Source: Pseudaestuariivita sp. (GTDB taxonomy: Bacteria > Pseudomonadota > Alphaproteobacteria > Rhodobacterales > Rhodobacteraceae). From it: 16,133 bases of DNA. Positions 1-7,722 of the stretch are shown piece by piece. The notes beneath the pieces were generated by a model. It saw only the letters and a program-made list of their open reading frames with translations. It was not told the origin of the DNA and ran no database searches. Location of the stretch: NCBI GenBank assembly GCA_020629995.1, contig JAHDCH010000031.1, forward strand, positions 1 to 16,133. The letters run 5' to 3'. The position numbers were made by a program, and so were the translations under genes. Within the stretch, counting starts at the first letter, position 1. Each line of letters opens with the position of its first letter.

Positions 1-222
1 CTGCGGCCCCGGTCCGTCATTGTGAACCGTCCGCCGGGTCCGTAGGTGGCCACGTTGATGCAGCAATGGTTGGCCGGATCGCGCCGTCCTGACCAGCGAT
101 ACCAGGGCGAAAACACCGACCCGATGAACCCGATGATCGAAATGGCGCGGCTGCCATCGTGGCTTAGTCCGTCGACATACCACCAGGCATAGCCATTGGG
201 CGGGACATCGAGGTCAAAACAT
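1..222 (-). CDS. crtC: Hydroxyneurosporene synthase (carotenoid 1,2-hydratase), N-terminal part; start unresolved, runs off the window
   Basis: CrtC adds water across the terminal 1,2 double bond of acyclic carotenoids such as neurosporene in the spheroidene/spirilloxanthin branch. Read leftward, the open frame (phase of the codon at 218-216) encodes a CrtC-like N-terminus: a PPNGYAWWYVDG block, then IGFIGSVFSPWYRWSG, then NHCCINVATYGPGGRFTMTD up to the window edge. Only about 70 residues are visible. The start is a problem. There is no ATG, GTG or TTG in this frame between an upstream stop near 423 and a GTG at 116-114, which would cut off the conserved WWYVDG block. An ATG at 222-220 has a good position but hits TGA after two codons, because the run at 219-216 has four T (minus strand); with three T it would read straight into CrtC. 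It overlaps the crtD 3' end. Identity is confident; start and intactness are not. Confidence 0.8.
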
Positions 223-1705
223 GGTCCTGCATGATCGCCTCGGCCGCGTGCCGTCCGGAAAGCATCGCCATGGGCACCCCCGCCCCCGGATGCGCCCCGC
301 CTCCCGCCAGGTAAAGACCCCGCAGCGCTGTCCGCGCGGTCGGCCTGCGGAAGGCCGCCATCATTCCATGCGGGCTCTGCCCGTAAAGGGAACCGTCCGA
401 CCCGGGAAACAGGCTGTCCCATCCCGCCGGCCCGGTCAGGGTCAGCTTGTCTGGTTCGGGCGTGAAGGTCAGACCGTGGCGGTGCAGCGTCATAAGCATC
501 TGTCGGTGGCATAGGTCAGCCTCGCTGGCTTGGGCCGGCCGCTGGCTGAGCGGCGGCGCGTTCATGATGATCTCGAACCGCTCCAGCCGGGGCGGAAAGG
601 CGGCAAAGCCACGGTCCTGCGCACAGACATACAGCGTGGGGTCGTCCGGCATTTGGCCCGCGTCCAGAGCCTCCCACTCGGCCATGCTGTCGGCGCTGAA
701 AAAGACGTTGTGATGGGCAAGGTCCGCCCCGTGGGCCTCGGCGGCAAAGGCCCAGACCTGCGCGGACAGGCTGCGCGCGTCGTCTTGCGTTTGCGGGGCC
801 ACTTCGCGCGGACCCGGCCCGAGCAGCCCAAGGCCCAGTGCGCGCGGATCGCCGTTAAAGACAATCGTATCCGCCGGATGAAAGCCGTGATCGGTTTCAA
901 CACCCAGCGCGCGCCCGTCCGCCACACAGATTTCGGTCACCTGACTTTCGAACCGAAACGTCACACCCAACGACTGGCACAGCCGCGTCACACCGTCGGC
1001 GACCGCAGACATCCCGCCGACCGGCAGCCAAACGCCCTGTGCTTCGGCCTCGGCCACCAGGGCCAGCAGCGCAGGGGCCTGGGCCGGCGACCCGCCGACA
1101 TAGGTCGCGTAACGGCCGAACAACTGCGCCAGACGCGGATCCGAAAAGCGCCGCGCCAACTTTTGCGCAAGGGTGAACCACGGGGCCATCTTGGGCACCA
1201 GCCACGGGCGCAGCGCGACCTTGCGCGTGAGCGCCGCCTGCGTCGGGGCAGGGGCCTGCATCATGGGCGCGTCGAACGCGGCGAACAAAGCCCCGCAATC
1301 CTTGCGGAACCTTAGATATTCACGCGCGCTGCGGGTGCCCGAAAACGCTGCGATCGCATCTGCGGATGCGTCGATGTCGGCAAACAGGTCAAGCCGCGCG
1401 CCGCCTGGCCAAAAATGCCGGGCCAACAGCTCTTGGGGGATCAGATCGACAAAATCGGACAACCGGTGGCCGGTGCTGGCGAACAGCTGGTCAAGCTCGC
1501 GCCGCAGCGTCAGGACCGTGGGGCCGGTATCCACGGGCCCCGCGCCCGAAGGCAGCGTGCGCATCTTGCCGCCCGGGGTCGCCTGCCTTTCGATCACCGT
1601 GACTGCGTGGCCAGCATGTGCCAGACGCGCCGCCGCAGACAGTCCGCCGATGCCGGCGCCGATCACGACACAGCGTTGCAGGTCTGACTGTTGGCTCCCA
1701 TCCAT
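164..1705 (-). CDS. crtD: Hydroxyneurosporene (methoxyneurosporene) desaturase
   Basis: CrtD introduces the C-3,4 double bond into hydroxylated or methoxylated acyclic carotenoids and belongs to the FAD-dependent phytoene-desaturase family. The 513-residue product starts with a dinucleotide-binding motif, VVIGAGIGGLSAAARLA at about residues 13-29 (G16, G18, G21), followed by an acidic VIER strand end. It ends with the family's C-terminal FAD motif, YLAGGGAHPGAGVPMAMLSG. The ATG at 1705 is the only reasonable start: the frame is open much further upstream, but that part runs through the promoter and antisense to crtE. No clear Shine-Dalgarno is seen. The last 17 codons overlap the crtC frame. 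If one T is removed from the run at 219-216 the protein would stop after 496 residues, which from memory is close to Rhodobacter CrtD length. It is divergent from crtE and shares the PpsR-box region. Confidence 0.93.
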   Translation of the reverse strand: MDGSQQSDLQRCVVIGAGIGGLSAAARLAHAGHAVTVIERQATPGGKMRTLPSGAGPVDTGPTVLTLRRELDQLFASTGHRLSDFVDLIPQELLARHFWPGGARLDLFADIDASADAIAAFSGTRSAREYLRFRKDCGALFAAFDAPMMQAPAPTQAALTRKVALRPWLVPKMAPWFTLAQKLARRFSDPRLAQLFGRYATYVGGSPAQAPALLALVAEAEAQGVWLPVGGMSAVADGVTRLCQSLGVTFRFESQVTEICVADGRALGVETDHGFHPADTIVFNGDPRALGLGLLGPGPREVAPQTQDDARSLSAQVWAFAAEAHGADLAHHNVFFSADSMAEWEALDAGQMPDDPTLYVCAQDRGFAAFPPRLERFEIIMNAPPLSQRPAQASEADLCHRQMLMTLHRHGLTFTPEPDKLTLTGPAGWDSLFPGSDGSLYGQSPHGMMAAFRRPTARTALRGLYLAGGGAHPGAGVPMAMLSGRHAAEAIMQDHVLTSMSRPMAMPGGMSTD

Positions 1706-1733
1706 GCGCGATTGTTGACTCGGCGTTGCGACA

Positions 1734-1751
1734 TGTCCAGTATGATTTACA
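1734..1751. promoter_or_regulatory. PpsR/CrtJ-type operator, box 1 (crtD/crtE region)
   Basis: TGTCCAGTATGATTTACA matches the TGT-N12-ACA consensus of the PpsR/CrtJ redox and light repressor. It lies 28 bp upstream of the crtD start and shortly upstream of crtE. Its right half TTTACA (1746-1751) forms a perfect inverted repeat with TGTAAA (1758-1763) of box 2. Confidence 0.85.
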
Positions 1752-1757
1752 CATAGA

Positions 1758-1775
1758 TGTAAACTATGGATTACA
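1758..1775. promoter_or_regulatory. PpsR/CrtJ-type operator, box 2 (crtD/crtE region)
   Basis: TGTAAACTATGGATTACA is a second exact TGT-N12-ACA palindrome, 6 bp from box 1 (24 bp centre to centre). Paired boxes with this kind of spacing are typical for PpsR tetramer binding. An ATG at 1766 sits inside the box, which argues against that codon being the crtE start. Confidence 0.85.
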
Positions 1776-1804
1776 AATCGAAAGCCATCATGGGGATGAC
1801 GAAC

Positions 1805-2689
1805 ATGGACAGCACACCAAAAGCGCGCATCGATGCTGCCGTGCAAAGAGCCATCCGTCTTGGCCAGGCGCGGCCCGCGCCGGCGCGGCTTGCCTCGGCG
1901 CTGGATTACGCGACATCGCCCGGCGGCGCCCGGATCAGGCCGACCATCCTGATGTCTGTCGCGGGCGCATGTGGCGACGATGCTCCGGCGCTGGCCGATG
2001 CGGCGGCCGCCGCGCTGGAACTGATGCATTGCGCGTCGCTGGTCCATGATGACCTGCCCGCCTTTGACGATGCCGACACGCGGCGCGGCAAACCGGCGGT
2101 CCACCGGGCCTACGGCGAACCTTTGGCGGTACTGGCCGGAGACAGCCTGATCATGATGGCGTTTGACACGCTGGCCCGCGCCGCCGGCGACACGCCCGCC
2201 CGCGCGCTGGAGCTGATCCGCATTCTGTCGACGCGGTCCGGGATGCCCATGGGAATCTGCGCCGGGCAAGGCTGGGAAAGCGAGGACCAGATCGACCTGC
2301 GCGCCTATCACATGTCCAAGACCGGAGCGCTGTTCATCGCGGCCACCCAGATGGGCGCCGTTGCCGCCGGACAAGAGGCCGAACCTTGGGAAGAGCTGGG
2401 CGCGCGCATCGGTGAAGCCTTTCAGGTGGCCGATGATCTGCGCGACGCGCTGTACGACGCCGAAACACTGGGCAAACCGGTGGGGCAGGACGATCTGCAT
2501 GGTCGCCCCTCGGCAGTGTCCGAACTGGGCGTGGACGGTGCGATCCGGCGGCTCAAGGATATCCTTTCGGGCGCGATCGCCTCGATCCCGGCCTGCCCGG
2601 GCGAAGCACAGCTGGCCCACATGGTGCGCGCCTATGCCGAACGTCTGACACCTGTAGCTCCGGCGCACACAGCTGCGAACCGGAGCTAG
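1805..2689 (+). CDS. crtE: Geranylgeranyl diphosphate synthase
   Basis: This enzyme condenses isopentenyl diphosphate with farnesyl diphosphate to GGPP, the common precursor for carotenoids and for the geranylgeranyl/phytyl tail of bacteriochlorophyll. It is a soluble, all-helical trans-prenyltransferase. From the ATG at 1805 the product has 294 residues. The first aspartate-rich motif is HDDLPAFDDADTRRG (D82, D83, D88) and the second is VADDLRDALYD (D210, D211, D214); GGARIRP near residue 40 is the diphosphate-binding segment. In-frame ATGs also occur at 1766, 1790 and 1796. The first lies inside a PpsR box. I prefer 1805 because it follows GGGGA (1792-1796) by 8 nt and gives an N-terminus (MDSTPKARIDAAVQ) like that of other CrtE proteins. 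crtF follows after 4 nt, so the two are co-transcribed. Confidence 0.93.
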   Translation: MDSTPKARIDAAVQRAIRLGQARPAPARLASALDYATSPGGARIRPTILMSVAGACGDDAPALADAAAAALELMHCASLVHDDLPAFDDADTRRGKPAVHRAYGEPLAVLAGDSLIMMAFDTLARAAGDTPARALELIRILSTRSGMPMGICAGQGWESEDQIDLRAYHMSKTGALFIAATQMGAVAAGQEAEPWEELGARIGEAFQVADDLRDALYDAETLGKPVGQDDLHGRPSAVSELGVDGAIRRLKDILSGAIASIPACPGEAQLAHMVRAYAERLTPVAPAHTAANRS

Positions 2690-2693
2690 GCAG

Positions 2694-3827
2694 ATGGTGG
2701 ATGTCGCGCCCAATGGCAAACCCGCGCGGCGCTGGGCCTGGCCGGATCTGAACCGGCTGGTGGCCCGCCCCGGGTTTCAGCGCTGGGCGGCCCGCTTTCC
2801 CCTGACCCGTCCCTTTGCCGCGCGTGACGGGGCGCAGCTGTTCGATCTGGTGCAGGGCTTTGTCCAGTCGCAGGCGCTGATGGCGCTGGTGCGGCTGGAC
2901 GTCCCGGCAACCTTGCTGGACGGCCCGCGCGCGGTGGCCGACCTGGCCCGCCGCACCGACATGCCCGAGGCTCGGATGCTTGTGCTGCTTCAGGCCGGGG
3001 CGGCCATGGGCCTGCTGCGCCGCCGCCGCGACGGGCGCTTTGGCCTGGCGCGCAAAGGTGCCGCACTGGTCGGTGTGCCGGGCCTGGCCGAGATGATCCG
3101 CCACCACGATGTGCTTTACCGCGACCTGGCCGATCCGGTCGCCTTTTTCCGGGGCCAGACCGACACAGAACTGGCCGGGTTCTGGCCTTATGTCTTTGGC
3201 GCGGGCCGCGACGTGCCGCCCCAGGAGGCGCGCATTTATTCCGACCTGATGACCCGCAGTCAGGAGCTGGTCGCCGCCGACACGCTGGATCAGGTGTCGC
3301 TGCGCGGGATCACCCGTTTGATGGACGTGGGCGGCGGTGCCGGAGTGTTCCTCGAGGCGGCCTCGGCCAAATCTCCGGACATGCAGCTGATGCTGTTCGA
3401 CTTGCCAAACGTGGTGGCCGAAGTGCCCGAGCGGCTGCGCGCGGTTGAACGGCAAGGGCGGCTGAGCCTGCACCCCGGGTCGTTCAAGTCAGAAGGCCTG
3501 CCCGACGGGGCCGATGCGATATCGCTGATCCGGGTGATGTATGACCACAGCGACGACACGGTGCGCGATCTGCTGGCAAAATGCTTTGCCGCCCTGCCGC
3601 CGGGCGGGCGGTTGATCGTGTCGGAACCGATGTCGGGTGGTACCCGTCCGGACCCTGTGACGGACGTGTATTTCGCGCTCTACACGCTGGCGATGCAGAC
3701 CGGGAAAACCCGCTCGGCCGCGGAAATATCAGCGCTGTGCGAGGCCGCTGGATTCGTGGATTTGCGGGTGTTGCGCGCGCACCGTCCCTTTGTGACCCAA
3801 GCGCTAACCGCCCGAAAACCCTTGTAA
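2694..3827 (+). CDS. crtF: Hydroxyneurosporene O-methyltransferase
   Basis: CrtF uses S-adenosylmethionine to methylate the C1-hydroxyl that CrtC makes, giving the 1-methoxy end group of spheroidene-type and spirilloxanthin-type carotenoids. The 377-residue protein has the plant-type O-methyltransferase layout: an N-terminal dimerisation/winged-helix part (about 50-130) and a C-terminal Rossmann fold. Motif I is LMDVGGGAGVFLEA (209-222), followed by the acidic LFDLP (D236). VMYDHSDD places H285 at the position of the catalytic base of this family. The GGAG at 2682-2685, inside the end of crtE, is the likely ribosome site. It is the second gene of the crtEF unit; the next gene, bchC, has its own promoter region. 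Confidence 0.93.
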   Translation: MVDVAPNGKPARRWAWPDLNRLVARPGFQRWAARFPLTRPFAARDGAQLFDLVQGFVQSQALMALVRLDVPATLLDGPRAVADLARRTDMPEARMLVLLQAGAAMGLLRRRRDGRFGLARKGAALVGVPGLAEMIRHHDVLYRDLADPVAFFRGQTDTELAGFWPYVFGAGRDVPPQEARIYSDLMTRSQELVAADTLDQVSLRGITRLMDVGGGAGVFLEAASAKSPDMQLMLFDLPNVVAEVPERLRAVERQGRLSLHPGSFKSEGLPDGADAISLIRVMYDHSDDTVRDLLAKCFAALPPGGRLIVSEPMSGGTRPDPVTDVYFALYTLAMQTGKTRSAAEISALCEAAGFVDLRVLRAHRPFVTQALTARKPL

Positions 3828-3846
3828 ACCGGCTGCCATGTCAAAC

Positions 3847-3864
3847 TGTCAGGACTAATTGACA
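3847..3864. promoter_or_regulatory. PpsR/CrtJ-type operator, box 1 of bchC promoter
   Basis: TGTCAGGACTAATTGACA is an exact TGT-N12-ACA site 84 bp upstream of the bchC ATG. Its last six bases are TTGACA, a perfect sigma70 -35 hexamer, so repressor and RNA polymerase would compete directly. Confidence 0.87.
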
Positions 3865-3886
3865 TATGGCACTGTACGTCTAAACT
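3859..3886 (+). promoter_or_regulatory. Candidate sigma70-type promoter of bchC
   Basis: TTGACA (3859-3864) and TAAACT (3881-3886, four of six matches to TATAAT) are separated by 16 bp. Both hexamers fall within the PpsR boxes, the -35 in box 1 and the -10 in box 2. This is the arrangement described for Rhodobacter bchC. The -10 match is only moderate. Confidence 0.65.
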
Positions 3887-3890
3887 GACA
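3873..3890. promoter_or_regulatory. PpsR/CrtJ-type operator, box 2 of bchC promoter
   Basis: TGTACGTCTAAACTGACA is a second TGT-N12-ACA site. It is 8 bp from box 1 (26 bp centre to centre) and covers the proposed -10 element. Confidence 0.87.
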
Positions 3891-3948
3891 TTCAAGAATG
3901 TAAGGTGCGCGTGACGAATCCCCACGCGTTCCGGGGAGTACGAAGAAG

Positions 3949-4890
3949 ATGCAGACCGACGCCGTCCTGTTGACGGGCCCAAAGGCCCTGTCAGTCGAGA
4001 CGCTGGCGCTGACCGCGCCGGGCGCAGAGGACGTTGTTGTCGAAGTCCATCATTCAGGCATCTCGACCGGCACAGAAAAGCTGTTCTGGAGCGGTGACAT
4101 GCCGCCCTTCCCCGGCATGGGCTATCCGCTGGTCCCCGGCTACGAGGCTGCTGGCGAAGTTGTCGAAGCGGGTGTTCTGAGCGGCTTCAAGCCCGGCGAT
4201 CACGTCTTTGTCCCCGGTGGCGCTTGCTATGACGGGGCGCATGGGCTGTTTGGCGGGGCATCGGCTTATATCACCAGCGCTGCTGACCGCGTGGCGCGCA
4301 TCGATCCCGGCCATGGTGCCAATGGAGCTCTGCTTGCGCTGGCGGCAACCGCGCGGCACGCGATGGCCGGTCTGCAAAAGGCTCCGCCTGACCTGATCGT
4401 GGGGCACGGTGTTCTGGGCCGCCTTCTGGCGCGACTTGCCATCGCGTCTGGCGCGCCCGCGCCGACGGTCTGGGAAATTGACCCGGCCCGCCATGCGGGT
4501 GCTGACGGATACGAAGTGCTGCAGCCCGAAGAGGACCCGCGCCGCGACTACATGTCGATCTATGACGCATCGGGGCAGGGCGCTTTGCTGAACAGCCTGA
4601 TCGGCCGCATCGCCAAGGGCGGCGAGATTGTCCTGGCCGGATTTTATGCAGAGCCTCTCAGCTTTGCGTTCCCGCCCGCCTTCATGAAGGAGGCGCGGCT
4701 GCGCATCGCCGCGGAATGGACGGCGCAAGACCTCGCGGCGACGCGCAGCCTTTTGGATTGCGGCGCCTTGTCGCTGGACGGGCTGATCACCCACCAGCGC
4801 CCTGCGCGTGACGCGACCGAGGCCTATCCGGTGGCCTTCACCGATCCGGCTTGCCTGAAAATGATCCTCAACTGGAAGGACGCGGCGTGA
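3949..4890 (+). CDS. bchC: 3-hydroxyethyl bacteriochlorophyllide a dehydrogenase (chlorophyll synthesis pathway protein BchC)
   Basis: BchC oxidises the 3-(1-hydroxyethyl) side chain to the 3-acetyl group, the oxidation that gives bacteriochlorophyllide a its C3 acetyl. The 313-residue product is a medium-chain dehydrogenase/reductase: the GroES-like N-terminal half carries [20 protein letters not shown] and [11 protein letters not shown] (61-71), and the nucleotide-binding motif is GHGVLG (152-157). The ATG at 3949 follows GGGGAG (3933-3938). It heads the bchCXYZ-puf superoperon behind the PpsR-controlled promoter. Its stop overlaps the bchX GTG start as GTGA at 4887-4890, indicating translational coupling. 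Confidence 0.95.
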   Translation: MQTDAVLLTGPKALSVETLALTAPGAEDVVVEVHHSGISTGTEKLFWSGDMPPFPGMGYPLVPGYEAAGEVVEAGVLSGFKPGDHVFVPGGACYDGAHGLFGGASAYITSAADRVARIDPGHGANGALLALAATARHAMAGLQKAPPDLIVGHGVLGRLLARLAIASGAPAPTVWEIDPARHAGADGYEVLQPEEDPRRDYMSIYDASGQGALLNSLIGRIAKGGEIVLAGFYAEPLSFAFPPAFMKEARLRIAAEWTAQDLAATRSLLDCGALSLDGLITHQRPARDATEAYPVAFTDPACLKMILNWKDAA

Positions 4891-5909
4891 AAGACGACGT
4901 CATCAAGGAAAAGGGCGCACCGCCCAAGCTGACCGAGTTCTCGGACCGTCTGCGCGACGAGGCGAACGAGGATCTGGCGGATGTGATCCCGACCGAAGCC
5001 ACCAAGAAGACGCAGATCATCGCGATCTACGGCAAGGGCGGCATCGGCAAATCCTTCACGCTGGCCAACCTCAGCCACATGATGGCCGAGCAGGGCAAGC
5101 GCGTGCTGCTGATCGGCTGTGATCCCAAATCGGACACCACCAGCCTGCTGTTCGGCGGCAAGGCCTGCCCGACGATCATCGAAACCTCGACCCGCAAAAA
5201 GCTGGCGGGCGAAGAGGTGCAGATCGGGGATGTGTGCTTCAAGCGCGGCGGCGTCTTTGCGATGGAGCTGGGTGGCCCCGAGGTTGGTCGCGGCTGCGGC
5301 GGTCGCGGGATCATCCACGGATTCGAACTGCTCGAAAAGCTGGGCTTCCACGATTGGGATTTTGACTATGTCCTGCTCGATTTCCTGGGCGACGTGGTCT
5401 GTGGCGGGTTCGGCCTGCCCATCGCGCGCGACATGGCGCAAAAGGTGATCCTGGTCGGGTCGAACGATCTTCAGTCGCTGTACGTGGCCAACAACGTGTG
5501 CTCGGCCGTGGAATATTTCCGCAAGCTGGGTGGCAACGTGGGTGTTGCGGGTCTTGTGGTGAACAAGGACGACAATTCCGGCGAGGCGCAGGCCTTTGCC
5601 AAGGCGGCGGGCATTCCGGTGCTGGCCTCGATCCCGCAGGACGACGACCTGCGCAAGAAATCCGCAAATTACCAGATCGTGGGCACCTCTCAAAGCCAGT
5701 GGGGCACGCTGTTTGCCGAGCTGGGCGTGAACGTGGCCGATGCACCGCCGGTGCGGCCAACCCCGCTGAGCCAGGATGGCCTGCTGGAGCTGTTTGACGG
5801 GTCGGAAACCGGAGCGGGCGTCAAGCTGGATCCGGCGACGGACGAAGACATGCGCGGAGCCTTTGCCAAGCCCAAGGAAAGCCTGGAGGTCATTTACGAC
5901 GATGTTTGA
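4887..5909 (+). CDS. bchX: Chlorophyllide a reductase iron protein, subunit X
   Basis: BchX is the ATP-hydrolysing, NifH-like electron donor of chlorophyllide a oxidoreductase (COR), which reduces the C7=C8 bond of ring B in bacteriochlorophyll synthesis. The 340-residue product carries the P-loop YGKGGIGKS (about 48-56) and [10 protein letters not shown]. The two cysteines that bridge the homodimer's 4Fe-4S cluster are C137 (GRGCGGRG) and C172 (DVVCGGFG). I chose the GTG at 4887 because AAGGA lies 6 nt upstream, GTGA overlaps the bchC stop, and the N-terminus (KDDVIKEKG) then fits. An in-frame ATG at 4851 would need a 40-nt overlap with bchC and has no ribosome site. Its last bases overlap the start of the small ORF at 5902. 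Confidence 0.95.
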   Translation: MKDDVIKEKGAPPKLTEFSDRLRDEANEDLADVIPTEATKKTQIIAIYGKGGIGKSFTLANLSHMMAEQGKRVLLIGCDPKSDTTSLLFGGKACPTIIETSTRKKLAGEEVQIGDVCFKRGGVFAMELGGPEVGRGCGGRGIIHGFELLEKLGFHDWDFDYVLLDFLGDVVCGGFGLPIARDMAQKVILVGSNDLQSLYVANNVCSAVEYFRKLGGNVGVAGLVVNKDDNSGEAQAFAKAAGIPVLASIPQDDDLRKKSANYQIVGTSQSQWGTLFAELGVNVADAPPVRPTPLSQDGLLELFDGSETGAGVKLDPATDEDMRGAFAKPKESLEVIYDDV

Positions 5910-6078
5910 TCTGAACGAACTCCAACGCTGGGACGCGGGGCTTGCCAGCCTCAAAAGCTCCGATGAGCAAACGCTCGAACTGGGGCGCGCAGCATTGCGT
6001 GTTTCCAAGGCGGCGCGTGAGCATGCCGAAAAAGTCTGCCCGTTTCACTTTGGCCAATCTGACGAGGCGACCGCGTGA
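5902..6078 (+). CDS. Small uncharacterised ORF between bchX and bchY (58 aa)
   Basis: I do not recognise this protein. The 58-residue product starts [20 protein letters not shown] and ends with a short cysteine-containing tail, CPFHFGQSDEATA. Residues 3-45 have the charge and leucine/alanine pattern of one or two amphipathic helices. There is no signal peptide or membrane segment. Support for translation is positional: its ATG lies within the bchX stop (ATGTTTGA, 5902-5909) and its TGA overlaps the bchY GTG (GTGA, 6075-6078). It thus fills exactly the gap between two genes that otherwise would be 165 nt apart. About 36 of 57 codons end in G or C, lower than its neighbours. It might be a helper of the reductase complex, or just a coupling leader for bchY. 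Function unknown. Confidence 0.6.
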   Translation: MFDLNELQRWDAGLASLKSSDEQTLELGRAALRVSKAAREHAEKVCPFHFGQSDEATA

Positions 6079-7640
6079 GCGGTGAAGTGACATACGACGC
6101 CTCGGGTGAGACCGAGGTGACGACGGGTGAAGCCCGCGCCGAGACGCCAGAGCTGACGCCGGGCGACGGCGCGCTGGGCTGTCACTCGGGCGCTGACATG
6201 GAGCAGGCCGCGCGGATGGCGGGCCAGTCCGAGCTGCTCGAGCAATTCGCCAAGGATTACCCCACCGGCCCCCACGACAAACCGCAATCCATGTGCCCAG
6301 CCTTTGGCAGCCTGCGCGTGGGTCTGAGGATGCGCCGGGTGGCGACGGTGCTGTCCGGCTCTGCGTGCTGCGTATATGGCCTGACCTTTGTGAGCCACTT
6401 TTACGGCGCGCGGCGTTCCGTTGGGTATGTACCCTTCAATTCCGAGACGCTGGTGACCGGCAAGCTGTTCGAGGACATCCGCGACAGCGTGCACGAACTG
6501 GCCGATCCCGAGCGGTATGACGCGATTGTGGTGACCAACCTGTGCGTGCCGACAGCCTCTGGCGTGCCGCTGCGGTTGTTGCCGGATGAGATCAATGGCG
6601 TGCGCATTGTGGGCATCGACGTGCCGGGCTTTGGCGTGCCGACCCATGCCGAGGCCAAGGACGTTTTGGCCGGCGCGATGCTGAACTACGCCCGCAAGGA
6701 AATCGAGGCGGGCCCCGTCGCCGCGCCTTCCGGCGGCGTCTCCGACCGTCCGACCGTCACGCTGCTGGGCGAGATGTTCCCCGCTGATCCGATGATGATC
6801 GGTGCGATGCTGGCACCCATGGGGCTGGCTGCGGGGCCGGTTGTGCCGTGCCGAGAATGGCGTGAGCTGTACGCGGCGCTGGATTGCGGAGCGGTGGCGG
6901 CGATCCATCCGTTCTACACCAGCGCAGTGCGTGAATTCGAAGCGGCAGGGCGGCCCATCGTGGGGTCCGCGCCCGTGGGTGTCGACGGCACGCACACCTG
7001 GCTGGCGGCGATTGGTGACGCGTTTGGGCTGAAACAGAGCCATGTTGCAGCCTCGCAGAACGCCTTTGTGCCCGCGGTGCGAGAGGCGCTGGATGGCGTG
7101 AATCTGAACGCCACGATCACGCTGTCGGGTTACGAAGGCAGCGAGCTGTTGGTGGCCCGCCTGCTGATCGAAGCGGGGGCGGATGTGCCCTATGTGGGTA
7201 CGGCCTGCGCCAAGTCGGCCTGGAACGCGGCGGATGCGGCATGGCTGGAGGCGCAGGGCGCCAAGGTCCAATTCCGCGCCTCGCTGGAGGATGATTGCGC
7301 AGCGGTTGAGGGCATCCGCCCGACGCTGGCCATCGGCACGACGCCGGTGGTGCAAAAGGCCAAGGAGCTGGCTGTGCCAGCGCTGTATTTCACCAACCTG
7401 ATCTCGGCCCGTCCGCTGATGGGGCCTGCAGGCGCCGGCAGCCTGATCGAGGTGATCCAGGCGGCCATCGCCAACAAGGACCGCATGGAGCATATGCGCG
7501 AGTTCTTTGAAGGCGTGGGTGCGGGCGATACGGCGGGCGTCTGGGAAGGCGCGCCGAATGTGCGAGAGGATTTCCGCGCGCTGAACGCCAAGAAGATCGA
7601 ACGCGCGGCCAAGGCGGCCAAAGCGGCGGAGATGATTTAG
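6075..7640 (+). CDS. bchY: Chlorophyllide a reductase subunit Y
   Basis: BchY is the NifD-like half of the BchYZ catalytic heterotetramer of chlorophyllide a oxidoreductase, which takes electrons from BchX. From the GTG at 6075 the product has 521 residues. Candidate Fe-S cluster cysteines lie in conserved blocks: C74 in SMCPAFGSLRVG, C98/C99 in GSACCVYGLTFVSHFYG, and C157 in TNLCVPTASG. The first 30 or so residues are acidic and Thr-rich before the conserved LGCHSG block, making a slightly long N-terminus. The GTG overlaps the stop of the small ORF at 5902. No closer strong ribosome site is obvious, consistent with translational coupling. Codon use is typical of the cluster. A structured gap of 91 nt separates it from bchZ. 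Confidence 0.95.
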   Translation: MSGEVTYDASGETEVTTGEARAETPELTPGDGALGCHSGADMEQAARMAGQSELLEQFAKDYPTGPHDKPQSMCPAFGSLRVGLRMRRVATVLSGSACCVYGLTFVSHFYGARRSVGYVPFNSETLVTGKLFEDIRDSVHELADPERYDAIVVTNLCVPTASGVPLRLLPDEINGVRIVGIDVPGFGVPTHAEAKDVLAGAMLNYARKEIEAGPVAAPSGGVSDRPTVTLLGEMFPADPMMIGAMLAPMGLAAGPVVPCREWRELYAALDCGAVAAIHPFYTSAVREFEAAGRPIVGSAPVGVDGTHTWLAAIGDAFGLKQSHVAASQNAFVPAVREALDGVNLNATITLSGYEGSELLVARLLIEAGADVPYVGTACAKSAWNAADAAWLEAQGAKVQFRASLEDDCAAVEGIRPTLAIGTTPVVQKAKELAVPALYFTNLISARPLMGPAGAGSLIEVIQAAIANKDRMEHMREFFEGVGAGDTAGVWEGAPNVREDFRALNAKKIERAAKAAKAAEMI

Positions 7641-7667
7641 TGGCGGTGCGGGTGACATATCGCAGGA

Positions 7668-7722
7668 GTGGGGGGCCGCCCCCACCCCCCCGCCATACTT
7701 CTGAAGAGAAGAAGCAGGGGGG
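7668..7722 (+). promoter_or_regulatory. G-run/C-run hairpin region in the bchY-bchZ gap, overlapping the bchZ ribosome site
   Basis: GTGGGGG (7668-7674) and CCCCCAC (7679-7685) form a perfect 7-bp stem around a GCCG loop. A run of seven C (7685-7691) follows, then a small CTTCT/AGAAG stem (7698-7702, 7707-7711). Then comes AGGGGGG (7716-7722), the only plausible Shine-Dalgarno for bchZ, 9 nt from its ATG. The C run could pair with this G run and mask it. Seen: the complementary runs. Inferred: control of bchZ translation or mRNA processing. Confidence 0.5.

Noticed and set aside
1766..1804. Upstream ATG starts for crtE (1766, 1790, 1796)
   Set aside because: The ATG at 1766 lies within a PpsR box and has no ribosome site. 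The later two are possible but give poorer spacing to GGGGA than 1805.
1706..2719. Long open frame extending crtD upstream on the minus strand, to 851 codons
   Set aside because: The extra part crosses the PpsR-box promoter and lies antisense to crtE. Its composition is Arg/Gly/His-rich, typical of an antisense shadow in GC-rich DNA; CrtD proper begins at 1705.
4851..4886. ATG start for bchX inside bchC
   Set aside because: It needs a long overlap and lacks a ribosome site; the GTG at 4887 overlaps the bchC stop and follows AAGGA.
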